DNA from: Prinia subflava
Lineage: Eukaryota; Chordata; Aves; Passeriformes; Cisticolidae
NCBI RefSeq assembly: GCF_021018805.1
Contig: NW_026961090.1
Span: forward strand, 1-64,000
Direction: 5' to 3'
Length of the DNA: 64,000 nt
Notes under the pieces: model-generated
The model's input: the letters and a program-made list of their open reading frames with translations, nothing else
Told to the model about the DNA's origin: nothing
Databases searched by the model: none
Position numbers and translations under genes: made by a program
Shown: piece after piece, positions 34,941 to 46,364 of the stretch
How positions within the stretch are numbered: position 1 is the first letter of the stretch
Layout: every line of letters begins with the position of its first letter

Positions 34941-37900
34941 CATAAAGATTTGCTTTACAGAGTGAACTGTGATCTCTGCTTTTGGTTTCTATGGTTTGCT
35001 TTCTGGAGTTGATCAAAACACAAGTCTTGTCTGTTGTTTGTGTTCCCAAGAAATAGAGAAGCTGCTGAAGGTGCTTTCCTGCCTTTTGCAGTACCAGTTT
35101 ACACTTTGCACATGTATGTGTTTTGCTTGTCACCAGACCACGAATAAAGGTGGGTACTTCCTAATTTGCTTGATTTCCATGAAAGAGCCATGTAACAGAA
35201 ACCTTTCCTTTGACACTCCACCGGTTGATGTTTCTCATGTCTATAGAGCAAGACCAAAGCTGTCACTGCCTAAGTTGCTAAATTTCCATGAAAGAGCACT
35301 GTAACATAAAGCTTTGCTTTTCCGAGTGAACAGTGGTTTCTGCTTTTGGTTTCCATGGCTTGCTTTCTGGAGTTGATGAAAACACAAGTCATGTTAGTTG
35401 TTTGTGCTGCCAACCAGCAGAGAAGCTGCTGCAGACACTCCCTTGCCTTATCCATTACTGGCTTTTACGCTGCACCGGTTGGTGTTTTTCATGTCCATAG
35501 AAGGAGAACTAAAGCTGTTACTGCCTAATTTACTAAGTTTCTGTGATAGAGCTATGTAACATAAAGATTTGCTTTACAGAGTGAACTGTGATCTCTGCTT
35601 TTGGTTTCTATAGTTTGCTTTCTGGAGTTGATCAAAACACAAGTCTTGTTAGTTGCTTGTGTTGCCAACCACCAGAGAAGCTGCTGCAGACACTTTCATG
35701 CCTTATGCTTTACTTGCTTACACTCTGTACCAGTTAGTGTTTCCCATGTCTATAGAGCAAGACCAAAGCTGGTATTGCCTAATTTGATAGAGTTCCATGT
35801 AAGAGCTATGTAACATAAAGATTTGCTTTTCAGAGTGAACAGTGATCTCTGCTTTTGGTTTCCATGGCTTGCTTTCTGGAGTTGATGAAAACACAAGTCA
35901 TGTTAGTTGCTTGTGCTGCCAACCAGCAGAGAAGCTGCTGCAGACCCTCTCTTGCCTTATCCCTTACTGGCTTTTACGCTGCACCGGTTGGTGTCTTTCA
36001 TGTCCATAGAAGGAGAACTAAAGCTGTTACTGCCTAATTTACTAAGTTTCTGTGATAGAGCTATGTAACATAAAGATTTGCTTTACAGAGTGAACAGTGA
36101 TCTCTGCTTTTGGTTTCTATAGTTTGCTTTCTGGAGTTGATCAAAACACAAGTCTTGTCTGTTGTTTGTGTTCCCAAACAATAGAGAAGCTGCTGAAGGT
36201 GCTTTCCTGCCTTTTGCAGTACCAGTTTACACTTTGCACATGTATGTGTTTTGCTTGTCACCAGACCACGAATAAAGGTGGGTACTTCCTAATTTGCTTG
36301 ATTTCCATGAAAGAGCCATGTAACAGAAACCTTTCCTTTGACACTCCACCGGTTGATGTTTCTCATGTCTATAGAGCAAGACCAAAGCTGTTACTGCCTA
36401 ATTTGCTAAGTTTCCATGAAAGAGCACTGTAACATAAAGCTTTGCTTTTCCGAGTGAACAGTGGTTTCTGCTTTTGGTTTCCATGGCTTGCTTTCTGGAG
36501 TTGATGAAAACACAAGTCATGTTAGTTGTTTGTGCTGCCAACCAGCAGAGAAGCTGCTGCAGACACTCCCTTGCTTTATCCATTACTGGCTTTTACGCTG
36601 CACCGGTTGGTGTCTTTCATGTCCATAGAAGGAGAACTAAAGCTGTTACTGCCTAATTTACTAAGTTTCTGTGATAGAGCTATGTAACATAAAGATTTGC
36701 TTTACAGAGTGAACAGTGATCTCTGCTTTTGGTTTCTATAGTTTGCTTTCTGGAGTTGATCAAAACACAAGTCTTGTTAGTTGCTTGTGTTGCCAACCAC
36801 CAGAGAAGCTGCTGCAGACACTTTCATGCCTTATGCTTTACTTGCTTACACTCTGTACCAGTTAGTGTTTCCCATGTCTATAGAGCAAGACCAAAGCTGG
36901 TATTGCCTAATTTGATAGAGTTCCATGTAAGAGCTATGTAACATAAAGATTAGCTTTACAGAGTGAACAGTGATCTCTGCTTTTGGTTTCTATGGTTTGC
37001 TTTCTGGAGTTGATCAAAACACAAGTCTTGGTAGTTGCTTGTGTTGCCAACCACCAGAGAAGCTGCTGCAGACACTTTCATGCCTTATGCTTTACTTGCT
37101 TACACTCTGTACCAGTTAGTGTTTCCCATGTCTATAGAGCAAGACCAAAGCTGGTATTGCCTAATTTGGTAGAGTTCCATGTAAGAGCTATGTAACATAA
37201 AGATTTGCTTTTCAGAGTGAACAGTGATCTCTGCTTTTGGTTTCCATGGCTTGCTTTCTGGAGTTGATGAAAACACAAGTCATGTTAGTTGTTTGTGCTG
37301 CCAATCAGCAGAGAAGCTGCTGCAGACCCTCTCTTGCCTTATCCATTACTGGCTTTTACGCTGCACCGGTTGGTGTTTTTCATGTCCATAGAAGGAGAAC
37401 TAAAGCTGTTACTGCCTAATTTACTAAGTTTCTGTGACAGAGCTATGTAACATAAAGATTTGCTTTACAGAGTGAACTGTGATCTCTGCTTTTGGTTTCT
37501 ATAGTTTGCTTTCTGGAGTTGATCAAAACACAAGTCTTGTCTGTTGTTTGTGTTCCCAAGAAATAGAGAAGCTGCTGAAGGTGCTTTCCTGCCTTTTGCA
37601 GTACCAGTTTACACTTTGCACATGTATGTGTTTTGCTTGTCACCAGACCACGAATAAAGGTGGGTACTTCCTAATTTGCTTGATTTCCATGAAAGAGCCA
37701 TGTAACAGAAACCTTTCCTTTGACACTCCACCGGTTGATGTTTCTCATGTCTATAGAGCAAGACCAAAGCTGTTACTGCCTAATTTGCTAAATTTCCATG
37801 AAAGAGCACTGTAACATAAAGCTTTGCTTTTCCGAGTGAACAGTGGTTTCTGCTTTTGGTTTCCATGGCTTGCTTTCTGGAGTTGATGAAAACACAAGTC

Positions 37901-38280
37901 ATGTTAGTTGTTTGTGCTGCCAACCAGCAGAGAAGCTGCTGCAGACACTCTCTTGCTTTATCCATTACTGGCTTTTACGCTGCACCGGTTGGTGTCTTTC
38001 ATGTCCATAGAAGGAGAACTAAAGCTGTTACTGCCTAATTTACTAAGTTTCTGTGATAGAGCTACGTAACATAAAGATTTGCTTTACAGAGTGAACAGTG
38101 ATCTCTGCTTTTGGTTTCTATAGTTTGCTTTCTGGAGTTGATCAAAACACAAGTCTTGTTAGTTGCTTGTGTTGCCAAGCACCAGAGAAGCTGCTGCAGA
38201 CACTTTCATGCCTTATGCTTTACTTGCTTACACTCTGTACCAGTTAGTGTTTCCCATGTCTATAGAGCAAGACCAAAGCT
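34035..38280 (+). repeat. 4146-bp tandem duplication, unit 1
   Basis: A 15-monomer-long unit (phase length 4146 bp) starting inside the A at 33924 and ending inside the A at 38070; the true ends lie somewhere in a ~100-bp shared interval. Monomers within: B' 34178, A 34432, B 34686, C 34941, B 35305, A 35560, B 35814, C 36069, B 36433, A 36688, A 36942, B 37196, C 37451, B 37815. Rare markers recur in unit 2: TTTATTTGC, CTTTTGTTTTCC, CCTAAGTTGC in the first C, CCCTTACTGG in the B at 35814, CCCAAACAATAG in the second C, GATTAGCTTTAC before the A at 36942 and GTCTTGGTAG inside it. Confidence 0.93.
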
Positions 38281-38323
38281 GTCACTGCCTAATTTGATAG
38301 AGTTCCATGTAAGAGCTATGTAA
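38070..38323 (+). repeat. Junction A monomer of the 4146-bp duplication
   Basis: The 5' part has GCCAAGCACC (38179-38180 differ from the usual AACC), as in the A at 42219 that closes unit 2. The 3' part has TGTCACTGCC (from 38280) and TTGATAGAG, as in the A at 33924 where unit 1 opens. Neither flanking monomer has both markers. The crossover therefore fell between about 38181 and 38280, inside a monomer and in perfect register. Confidence 0.85.
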
Positions 38324-41300
38324 CATAAAGATTTGCTTTTCAGAGTGAACAGTGATCTCTGCTTTTGGTTTCCATGGCTTGCTTTCTGGAGTTGATGAAA
38401 ACACAAGTCATGTTAGTTGCTTGTGCTGCCAACCAGCAGAGAAGCTGCTGCAGACACTCTCTTGTCTTATCCATTACTTGCTTTTACGCTGCACCTTTGG
38501 TGTCTTTCATGTCCATAGAAGGAGAACTAAAGCTGTTACTGCCTAATTTACTAAGTTTCTGTGATAGAGCTATGTAACATAAAGATTTGCTTTACAGAGT
38601 GAACAGTGATCTCTGCTTTTGGTTTCTATGGTTTGCTTTCTGGAGTTGATCAAAACACAAGTCTTGTTAGTTGCTTGTGTTGCCAACCACCAGAGAAGCT
38701 GCTGCAGACACTTTCATGCCTTATGCTTTATTTGCTTACACTCTGTACCAGTTAGTGTTTCCCATGTCTATAGAGCAAGACCAAAGCTGGTATTGCCTAA
38801 TTTGATAGAGTTCCATGTAAGAGCTATGTAACATAAAGATTTGCTTTTCAGAGTGAACAGTGATCTCTGCTTTTGTTTTCCATGGCTTGCTTTCTGGAGT
38901 TGATGAAAACACAAGTCATGTTAGTTCTTTGTGCTGCCAATCAGCAGAGAAGCTGCTGCAGACCCTCTCTTGCCTTATCCATTACTGGCTTTTACGCTGC
39001 ACCGGTTGGTGTCTTTCATGTCCATAGAAGGAGAACTAAAGCTGTTACTGCCTAATTTACTAAGTTTCTGTGATAGAGCTATGTAACATAAAGATTTGCT
39101 TTACAGAGTGAACTGTGATCTCTGCTTTTGGTTTCTATGGTTTGCTTTCTGGAGTTGATCAAAACACAAGTCTTGTCTGTTGTTTGTGTTCCCAAGAAAT
39201 AGAGAAGCTGCTGAAGGTGCTTTCCTGCCTTTTGCAGTACCAGTTTACACTTTGCACATGTATGTGTTTTGCTTGTCACCAGACCACGAATAAAGGTGGG
39301 TACTTCCTAATTTGCTTGATTTCCATGAAAGAGCCATGTAACAGAAACCTTTCCTTTGACACTCCACCGGTTGATGTTTCTCATGTCTATAGAGCAAGAC
39401 CAAAGCTGTCACTGCCTAAGTTGCTAAATTTCCATGAAAGAGCACTGTAACATAAAGCTTTGCTTTTCCGAGTGAACAGTGGTTTCTGCTTTTGGTTTCC
39501 ATGGCTTGCTTTCTGGAGTTGATGAAAACACAAGTCATGTTAGTTGTTTGTGCTGCCAACCAGCAGAGAAGCTGCTGCAGACACTCCCTTGCCTTATCCA
39601 TTACTGGCTTTTACGCTGCACCGGTTGGTGTTTTTCATGTCCATAGAAGGAGAACTAAAGCTGTTACTGCCTAATTTACTAAGTTTCTGTGATAGAGCTA
39701 TGTAACATAAAGATTTGCTTTACAGAGTGAACTGTGATCTCTGCTTTTGGTTTCTATAGTTTGCTTTCTGGAGTTGATCAAAACACAAGTCTTGTTAGTT
39801 GCTTGTGTTGCCAACCACCAGAGAAGCTGCTGCAGACACTTTCATGCCTTATGCTTTACTTGCTTACACTCTGTACCAGTTAGTGTTTCCCATGTCTATA
39901 GAGCAAGACCAAAGCTGGTATTGCCTAATTTGATAGAGTTCCATGTAAGAGCTATGTAACATAAAGATTTGCTTTTCAGAGTGAACAGTGATCTCTGCTT
40001 TTGGTTTCCATGGCTTGCTTTCTGGAGTTGATGAAAACACAAGTCATGTTAGTTGCTTGTGCTGCCAACCAGCAGAGAAGCTGCTGCAGACCCTCTCTTG
40101 CCTTATCCCTTACTGGCTTTTACGCTGCACCGGTTGGTGTCTTTCATGTCCATAGAAGGAGAACTAAAGCTGTTACTGCCTAATTTACTAAGTTTCTGTG
40201 ATAGAGCTATGTAACATAAAGATTTGCTTTACAGAGTGAACAGTGATCTCTGCTTTTGGTTTCTATAGTTTGCTTTCTGGAGTTGATCAAAACACAAGTC
40301 TTGTCTGTTGTTTGTGTTCCCAAACAATAGAGAAGCTGCTGAAGGTGCTTTCCTGCCTTTTGCAGTACCAGTTTACACTTTGCACATGTATGTGTTTTGC
40401 TTGTCACCAGACCACGAATAAAGGTGGGTACTTCCTAATTTGCTTGATTTCCATGAAAGAGCCATGTAACAGAAACCTTTCCTTTGACACTCCACCGGTT
40501 GATGTTTCTCATGTCTATAGAGCAAGACCAAAGCTGTTACTGCCTAATTTGCTAAGTTTCCATGAAAGAGCACTGTAACATAAAGCTTTGCTTTTCCGAG
40601 TGAACAGTGGTTTCTGCTTTTGGTTTCCATGGCTTGCTTTCTGGAGTTGATGAAAACACAAGTCATGTTAGTTGTTTGTGCTGCCAACCAGCAGAGAAGC
40701 TGCTGCAGACACTCCCTTGCTTTATCCATTACTGGCTTTTACGCTGCACCGGTTGGTGTCTTTCATGTCCATAGAAGGAGAACTAAAGCTGTTACTGCCT
40801 AATTTACTAAGTTTCTGTGATAGAGCTATGTAACATAAAGATTTGCTTTACAGAGTGAACAGTGATCTCTGCTTTTGGTTTCTATAGTTTGCTTTCTGGA
40901 GTTGATCAAAACACAAGTCTTGTTAGTTGCTTGTGTTGCCAACCACCAGAGAAGCTGCTGCAGACACTTTCATGCCTTATGCTTTACTTGCTTACACTCT
41001 GTACCAGTTAGTGTTTCCCATGTTGTCTATAGAGCAAGACCAAAGCTGGTATTGCCTAATTTGATAGAGTTCCATGTAAGAGCTATGTAACATAAAGATT
41101 AGCTTTACAGAGTGAACAGTGATCTCTGCTTTTGGTTTCTATGGTTTGCTTTCTGGAGTTGATCAAAACACAAGTCTTGGTAGTTGCTTGTGTTGCCAAC
41201 CACCAGAGAAGCTGCTGCAGACACTTTCATGCCTTATGCTTTACTTGCTTACACTCTGTACCAGTTAGTGTTTCCCATGTCTATAGAGCAAGACCAAAGC

Positions 41301-42430
41301 TGGTATTGCCTAATTTGGTAGAGTTCCATGTAAGAGCTATGTAACATAAAGATTTGCTTTTCAGAGTGAACAGTGATCTCTGCTTTTGGTTTCCATGGCT
41401 TGCTTTCTGGAGTTGATGAAAACACAAGTCATGTTAGTTGTTTGTGCTGCCAATCAGCAGAGAAGCTGCTGCAGACCCTCTCTTGCCTTATCCATTACTG
41501 GCTTTTACGCTGCACCGGTTGGTGTTTTTCATGTCCATAGAAGGAGAACTAAAGCTGTTACTGCCTAATTTACTAAGTTTCTGTGACAGAGCTATGTAAC
41601 ATAAAGATTTGCTTTACAGAGTGAACTGTGATCTCTGCTTTTGGTTTCTATAGTTTGCTTTCTGGAGTTGATCAAAACACAAGTCTTGTCTGTTGTTTGT
41701 GTTCCCAAGAAATAGAGAAGCTGCTGAAGGTGCTTTCCTGCCTTTTGCAGTACCAGTTTACACTTTGCACATGTATGTGTTTTGCTTGTCACCAGACCAC
41801 GAATAAAGGTGGGTACTTCCTAATTTGCTTGATTTCCATGAAAGAGCCATGTAACAGAAACCTTTCCTTTGACACTCCACCGGTTGATGTTTCTCATGTC
41901 TATAGAGCAAGACCAAAGCTGTTACTGCCTAATTTGCTAAATTTCCATGAAAGAGCACTGTAACATAAAGCTTTGCTTTTCCGAGTGAACAGTGGTTTCT
42001 GCTTTTGGTTTCCATGGCTTGCTTTCTGGAGTTGATGAAAACACAAGTCATGTTAGTTGTTTGTGCTGCCAACCAGCAGAGAAGCTGCTGCAGACACTCT
42101 CTTGCTTTATCCATTACTGGCTTTTACGCTGCACCGGTTGGTGTCTTTCATGTCCATAGAAGGAGAACTAAAGCTGTTACTGCCTAATTTACTAAGTTTC
42201 TGTGATAGAGCTACGTAACATAAAGATTTGCTTTACAGAGTGAACAGTGATCTCTGCTTTTGGTTTCTATAGTTTGCTTTCTGGAGTTGATCAAAACACA
42301 AGTCTTGTTAGTTGCTTGTGTTGCCAAGCACCAGAGAAGCTGCTGCAGACACTTTCATGCCTTATGCTTTACTTGCTTACACTCTGTACCAGTTAGTGTT
42401 TCCCATGTCTATAGAGCAAGACCAAAGCTG
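38180..42430 (+). repeat. 4146-bp tandem duplication, unit 2 (4149 bp)
   Basis: Repeats unit 1 with every rare marker: B' 38324, A 38578, B 38832, C 39087, B 39451, A 39706, B 39960, C 40215, B 40579, A 40834, A 41091, B 41345, C 41600, B 41964, ending in the A at 42219. Reading the two units side by side, the only difference I found is a duplicated TGT near 41021-41026, making this unit three bases longer. Such identity, next to much larger differences between other repeats, marks this as one of the youngest events in the window. Exact identity needs an alignment. Confidence 0.92.
41021..41026 (+). repeat. Three-base TGT duplication
   Basis: CCCATGTTGTCTATAG replaces the otherwise invariant CCCATGTCTATAG. 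It is the only three-base indel I found in an A monomer and distinguishes the two 4146-bp units, so it probably post-dates their duplication, or is a sequencing or assembly error. Confidence 0.85.
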
Positions 42431-42472
42431 GTATTGCCTAATTTGGTAGAGTTCCATGTAAGAGCTATGTAA

Positions 42473-42727
42473 CATAAAGATTTGCTTTACAGAGTGAACA
42501 GTGATCTCTGCTTTTGGTTTCTATAGTTTGCTTTCTGGAGTTGATCAAAACACAAGTCTTGTTAGTTGCTTGTGTTGCCAACCAGCAGAGAAGCTGCTGC
42601 AGACACTCTCTTGCCTTATCCATTACTTGCTTTTACGCTGCACCGGTTGGTGTCTTTCATGTCCATAGAAGGAGAACTAAAGCTGTTACTGCCTAATTTA
42701 CTAAGTTTCTGTGACAGAGCTATGTAA
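42473..42727 (+). repeat. A/B hybrid monomer
   Basis: It begins as A (TTTCTATAG, TGATCA, GTCTTGTTAG, GCTTGTGTTGCC) and becomes B from CCAGCAGAGAAG onward (ACTCTCTTGCC, ACCGGT, TTTACTAAG). The switch lies right at the central GAGAAGCTGCTG motif. It sits in a B slot, between an A and a C, and has the 255-bp B length. It also has CATTACTTGC, normally a B' feature. Confidence 0.88.
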
Positions 42728-44727
42728 CATAAAGATTTGCTTTACAGAGTGAACTGTGATCTCTGCTTTTGGTTTCTATAGTTTGCTTTCTGGAGTTGAT
42801 CAAAACACAAGTCTTGTCTGTTGTTTGTGTTCCCAAGAAATAGAGAAGCTGCTGAAGGTGCTTTCCTGCCTTTTGCAGTACCAGTTTACACTTTGCACAT
42901 GTATGTGTTTTGCTTGTCACCAGACCACGAATAAAGGTGGGTACTTCCTAATTTGCTTGATTTCCATGAAAGAGCCATGTAACAGAAACCTTTCCTTTGA
43001 CACTCCACCGGTTGATGTTTCTCATGTCTATAGAGCAAGACCAAAGCTGTCACTGACTAATTTGCTAAATTTCCATGAAAGAGCACTGTAACATAAAGCT
43101 TTGCTTTTCCGAGTGAACAGTGGTTTCTGCTTTTGGTTTCCATGGCTTGCTTTCTGGAGTTGATGAAAACACAAGTCATGTTAGTTGTTTGTGCTGCCAA
43201 CCAGCAGAGAAGCTGCTGCAGACACTCCCTTGCTTTATCCATTACTGGCTTTTACGCTGCACCGGTTGGTGTCTTTCATGTCCATAGAAGGAGAACTAAA
43301 GCTGTTACTGCCTAATTTACTAAGTTTCTGTGACAGAGCTATGTAACATAAAGATTTGCTTTACAGAGTGAACAGTGATCTCTGCTTTTGGTTTCTATAG
43401 TTTGCTTTCTGGAGTTGATCAAAACACAAGTCTTGTCTGTTGTTTGTGTTCCCAAGAAATAGAGAAGCTGCTGAAGGTGCTTTCCTGCCTTTTGCAGTAC
43501 CAGTTTACACTTTGCACATGTATGTGTTTTGCTTGTCACCAGACCACGAATAAAGGTGGGTACTTCCTAATTTGCTTGATTTCCATGAAAGAGCCATGTA
43601 ACAGAAACCTTTCCTTTTACACTCCACCGGTTGATGTTTCTCATGTCTATAGAGCAAGACCAAAGCTGTTACTGCCTAATTTGCTAAGTTTCCATGAAAG
43701 AGCTATGTAACATAAAGATTTGCTTTACAGAGTGAACAGTGATCTCTGCTTTTGGTTTCTATAGTTTGCTTTCTGGAGTTGATCAAAACACAAGTCTTGT
43801 TAGTTGCTTGTGTTGCCAACCACCAGAGAAGCTGCTGCAGACACTTTCATGCCTTATGCTTTACTTGCTTACACTCTGTACCAGTTAGTGTTTCCCATGT
43901 CTATAGAGCAAGACCAAAGCTGGTATTGCCTAATTTGATAGAGTTCCATGTAAGAGCTATGTAACATAAAGATTTGCTTTACAGAGTGAACAGTGATCTC
44001 TGCTTTTGGTTTCTATAGTTTGCTTTCTGGAGTTGATCAAAACACAAGTCTTGTTAGTTGCTTGTGTTGCCAACCACCAGAGAAGCTGCTGCAGACACTT
44101 TCATGCCTTATGCTTTCTTTGCTTACACTATGTACCAGTTAGTGTTTCCCATGTCTATAGAGCAAGACCAAAGCTGGTATTGCCTAATTTGGTAGAGTTC
44201 CATGTAAGAGCTATGTAACATAAAGATTTGCTTTTCAGAGTGAACAGTGATCTCTGCTTTTGGTTTCCATGGCTTGCTTTTTGGAGTTGATGAAAACACA
44301 AGTCATGTTAGTTGTTTGTGCTGCCAACCAGCAGAGAAGCTGCTGCAGACACTCCCTTGCCTTATCCATTACTGGCTTTTACGCTGCACCGGTTGGTGTT
44401 TTTCATGTCCATAGAAGGAGAACTAAAGCTGTTACTGCCTAATTTACTAAGTTTCTGTGATAGAGCTATGTAACATAAAGATTTGCTTTACAGAGTGAAC
44501 TGTGATCTCTGCTTTTGGTTTCTATAGTTTGCTTTCTGGAGTTGATCAAAACACAAGTCTTGTTAGTTGCTTGTGTTGCCAACCACCAGAGAAGCTGCTG
44601 CAGACACTTTCATGCCTTATGCTTTCTTTGCTTACACTCTGTACCAGTTAGTGTTTCCCATGTCTATAGAGCAAGACCAAAGCTGGTATTGCCTAATTTG
44701 ATAGAGTTCCATGTAAGAGCTATGTAA

Positions 44728-44982
44728 CATAAAGATTTGCTTTACAGAGTGAACAGTGATCTCTGCTTTTGGTTTCTATAGTTTGCTTTCTGGAGTTGAT
44801 CAAAACACAAGTCTTGTTAGTTGTTTGTGCTGCCAACCAGCAGAGAAGCTGCTGCAGACACTCCCTTGCCTTATCCATTACTGGCTTTTACGCTGCACCG
44901 GTTGGTGTTTTTCATGTCCATAGAAGGAGAACTAAAGCTGTTACTGCCTAATTTACTAAGTTTCTGTGATAGAGCTATGTAA
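44728..44982 (+). repeat. A/B hybrid monomer (early switch)
   Basis: A-type through GTCTTGTTAGTTG, then B-type from TTTGTGCTGCCAACCAGC. The switch lies about 40 bases upstream of the centre, so this hybrid is a different recombinant from the one at 42473. The same structure is found at 51783, 54690, 57597 and 62142, which means one recombinant was then copied. Confidence 0.88.
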
Positions 44983-46364
44983 CATAAAGATTAGCTTTAC
45001 AGAGTGAACAGTGATCTCTGCTTTTGGTTTCTATGGTTTGCTTTCTGGAGTTGATCAAAACACAAGTCTTGTTAGTTGCTTGTGTTGCCAACCACCAGAG
45101 AAGCTGCTGCAGACACTTTCATGCCTTATGCTTTCTTTGCTTACACTCTGTACCAGTTAGTGTTTCCCATGTCTATAGAGCAAGACCAAAGCTGGTATTG
45201 CCTAATTTGATAGAGTTCCATGTAAGAGCTATGTAACATAAAGATTTGCTTTTCAGAGTGAACAGTGATCTCTGCTTTTGGTTTCTATAGTTTGCTTTCT
45301 GGAGTTGATCAAAACACAAGTCTTGTCTGTTGTTTGTGTTCCTAAGAAATAGAGAAGCTGCTGAAGGTGCTTTCCTGCCTTTTGCAGTACCAGTTTACAC
45401 TTTGCACATGTATGTGTTTTGCTTGTCACCAGACCACGAATAAAGGTGGGTACTTCCTAATTTGCTTGATTTCCATGAAAGAGTTATGTAACAGAAACCT
45501 TTCCTTTGACACTCCACCGGTTGATGTTTCTCATGTCTATAGAGCAAGACCAAAGCTGTTACTGCCTAATTTGCTAAATTTCCATGAAAGAGCACTGTAA
45601 CATAAAGCTTTGCTTTTCCGAGTGAACAGTGGTTTCTGCTTTTGGTTTCCATGGCTTGCTTTCTGGAGTTGATGAAAACACAAGTCATGTTAGTTGTTTG
45701 TGCTGCCAACCAGCAGAGAAGCTGCTGCAGACACTCTCTTGCCTTATCCATTACTGGCTTTTACGCTGCACCGGTTGGTGTTTTTCATGTCCATAGAAGG
45801 AGAACTAAAGCTGTTACTGCCTAATTTACTAAGTTTCTGTGATAGAGCTATGTAACATAAAGATTAGCTTTACAGAGTGAACAGTGATCTCTGCTTTTGG
45901 TTTCTATGGTTTGCTTTCTGGAGTTGATCAAAACACAAGTCTTGTTAGTTGCTTGTGTTGCCAACCACCAGAGAAGCTGCTGCAGACACTTTCATGCCTT
46001 ATGCTTTCTTTGCTTACACTCTGTACCAGTTAGTGTTTCCCATGTCTATAGAGCAAGACCAAAGCTGGTATTGCCTAATTTGATAGAGTTCCATGTAAGA
46101 GCTATGTAACATAAAGATTTGCTTTTCAGAGTGAACAGTGATCTCTGCTTTTGGTTTCCATGGCTTGCTTTCTGGAGTTGATGAAAACACAAGTCATGTT
46201 AGTTCTTTGTGCTGCCAATCAGCAGAGAAGCTGCTGCAGACCCTCTCTTGCCTTATCCATGACTGGCTTTTACGCTGCACCGGTTGGTGTCTTTCATGTC
46301 CATAGAAGGAGAACTAAAGCTGTTACTGCCTAATTTACTAAGTTTCTGTGACAGTGCTATGTAA

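Larger units (their letters stand above)
42219..46364 (+). repeat. Irregular region with two A/B hybrids and three C units
   Basis: Starts: A 42219, hybrid 42473, C 42728, B 43092, C 43347, A 43711, A 43965, B 44219, A 44474, hybrid 44728, A 44983, C 45237, B 45601, A 45856, B 46110. It holds two exceptions to the usual order. The C at 43347 is followed by an A and has the GAGCTATGTAAC ending. The C at 45237 follows an A and begins with the B-type leader GCTTTTCAGAG. No internal tandem duplication is obvious. Markers typical of the right half (GATTAGCTTTAC) become common from here. Confidence 0.85.
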
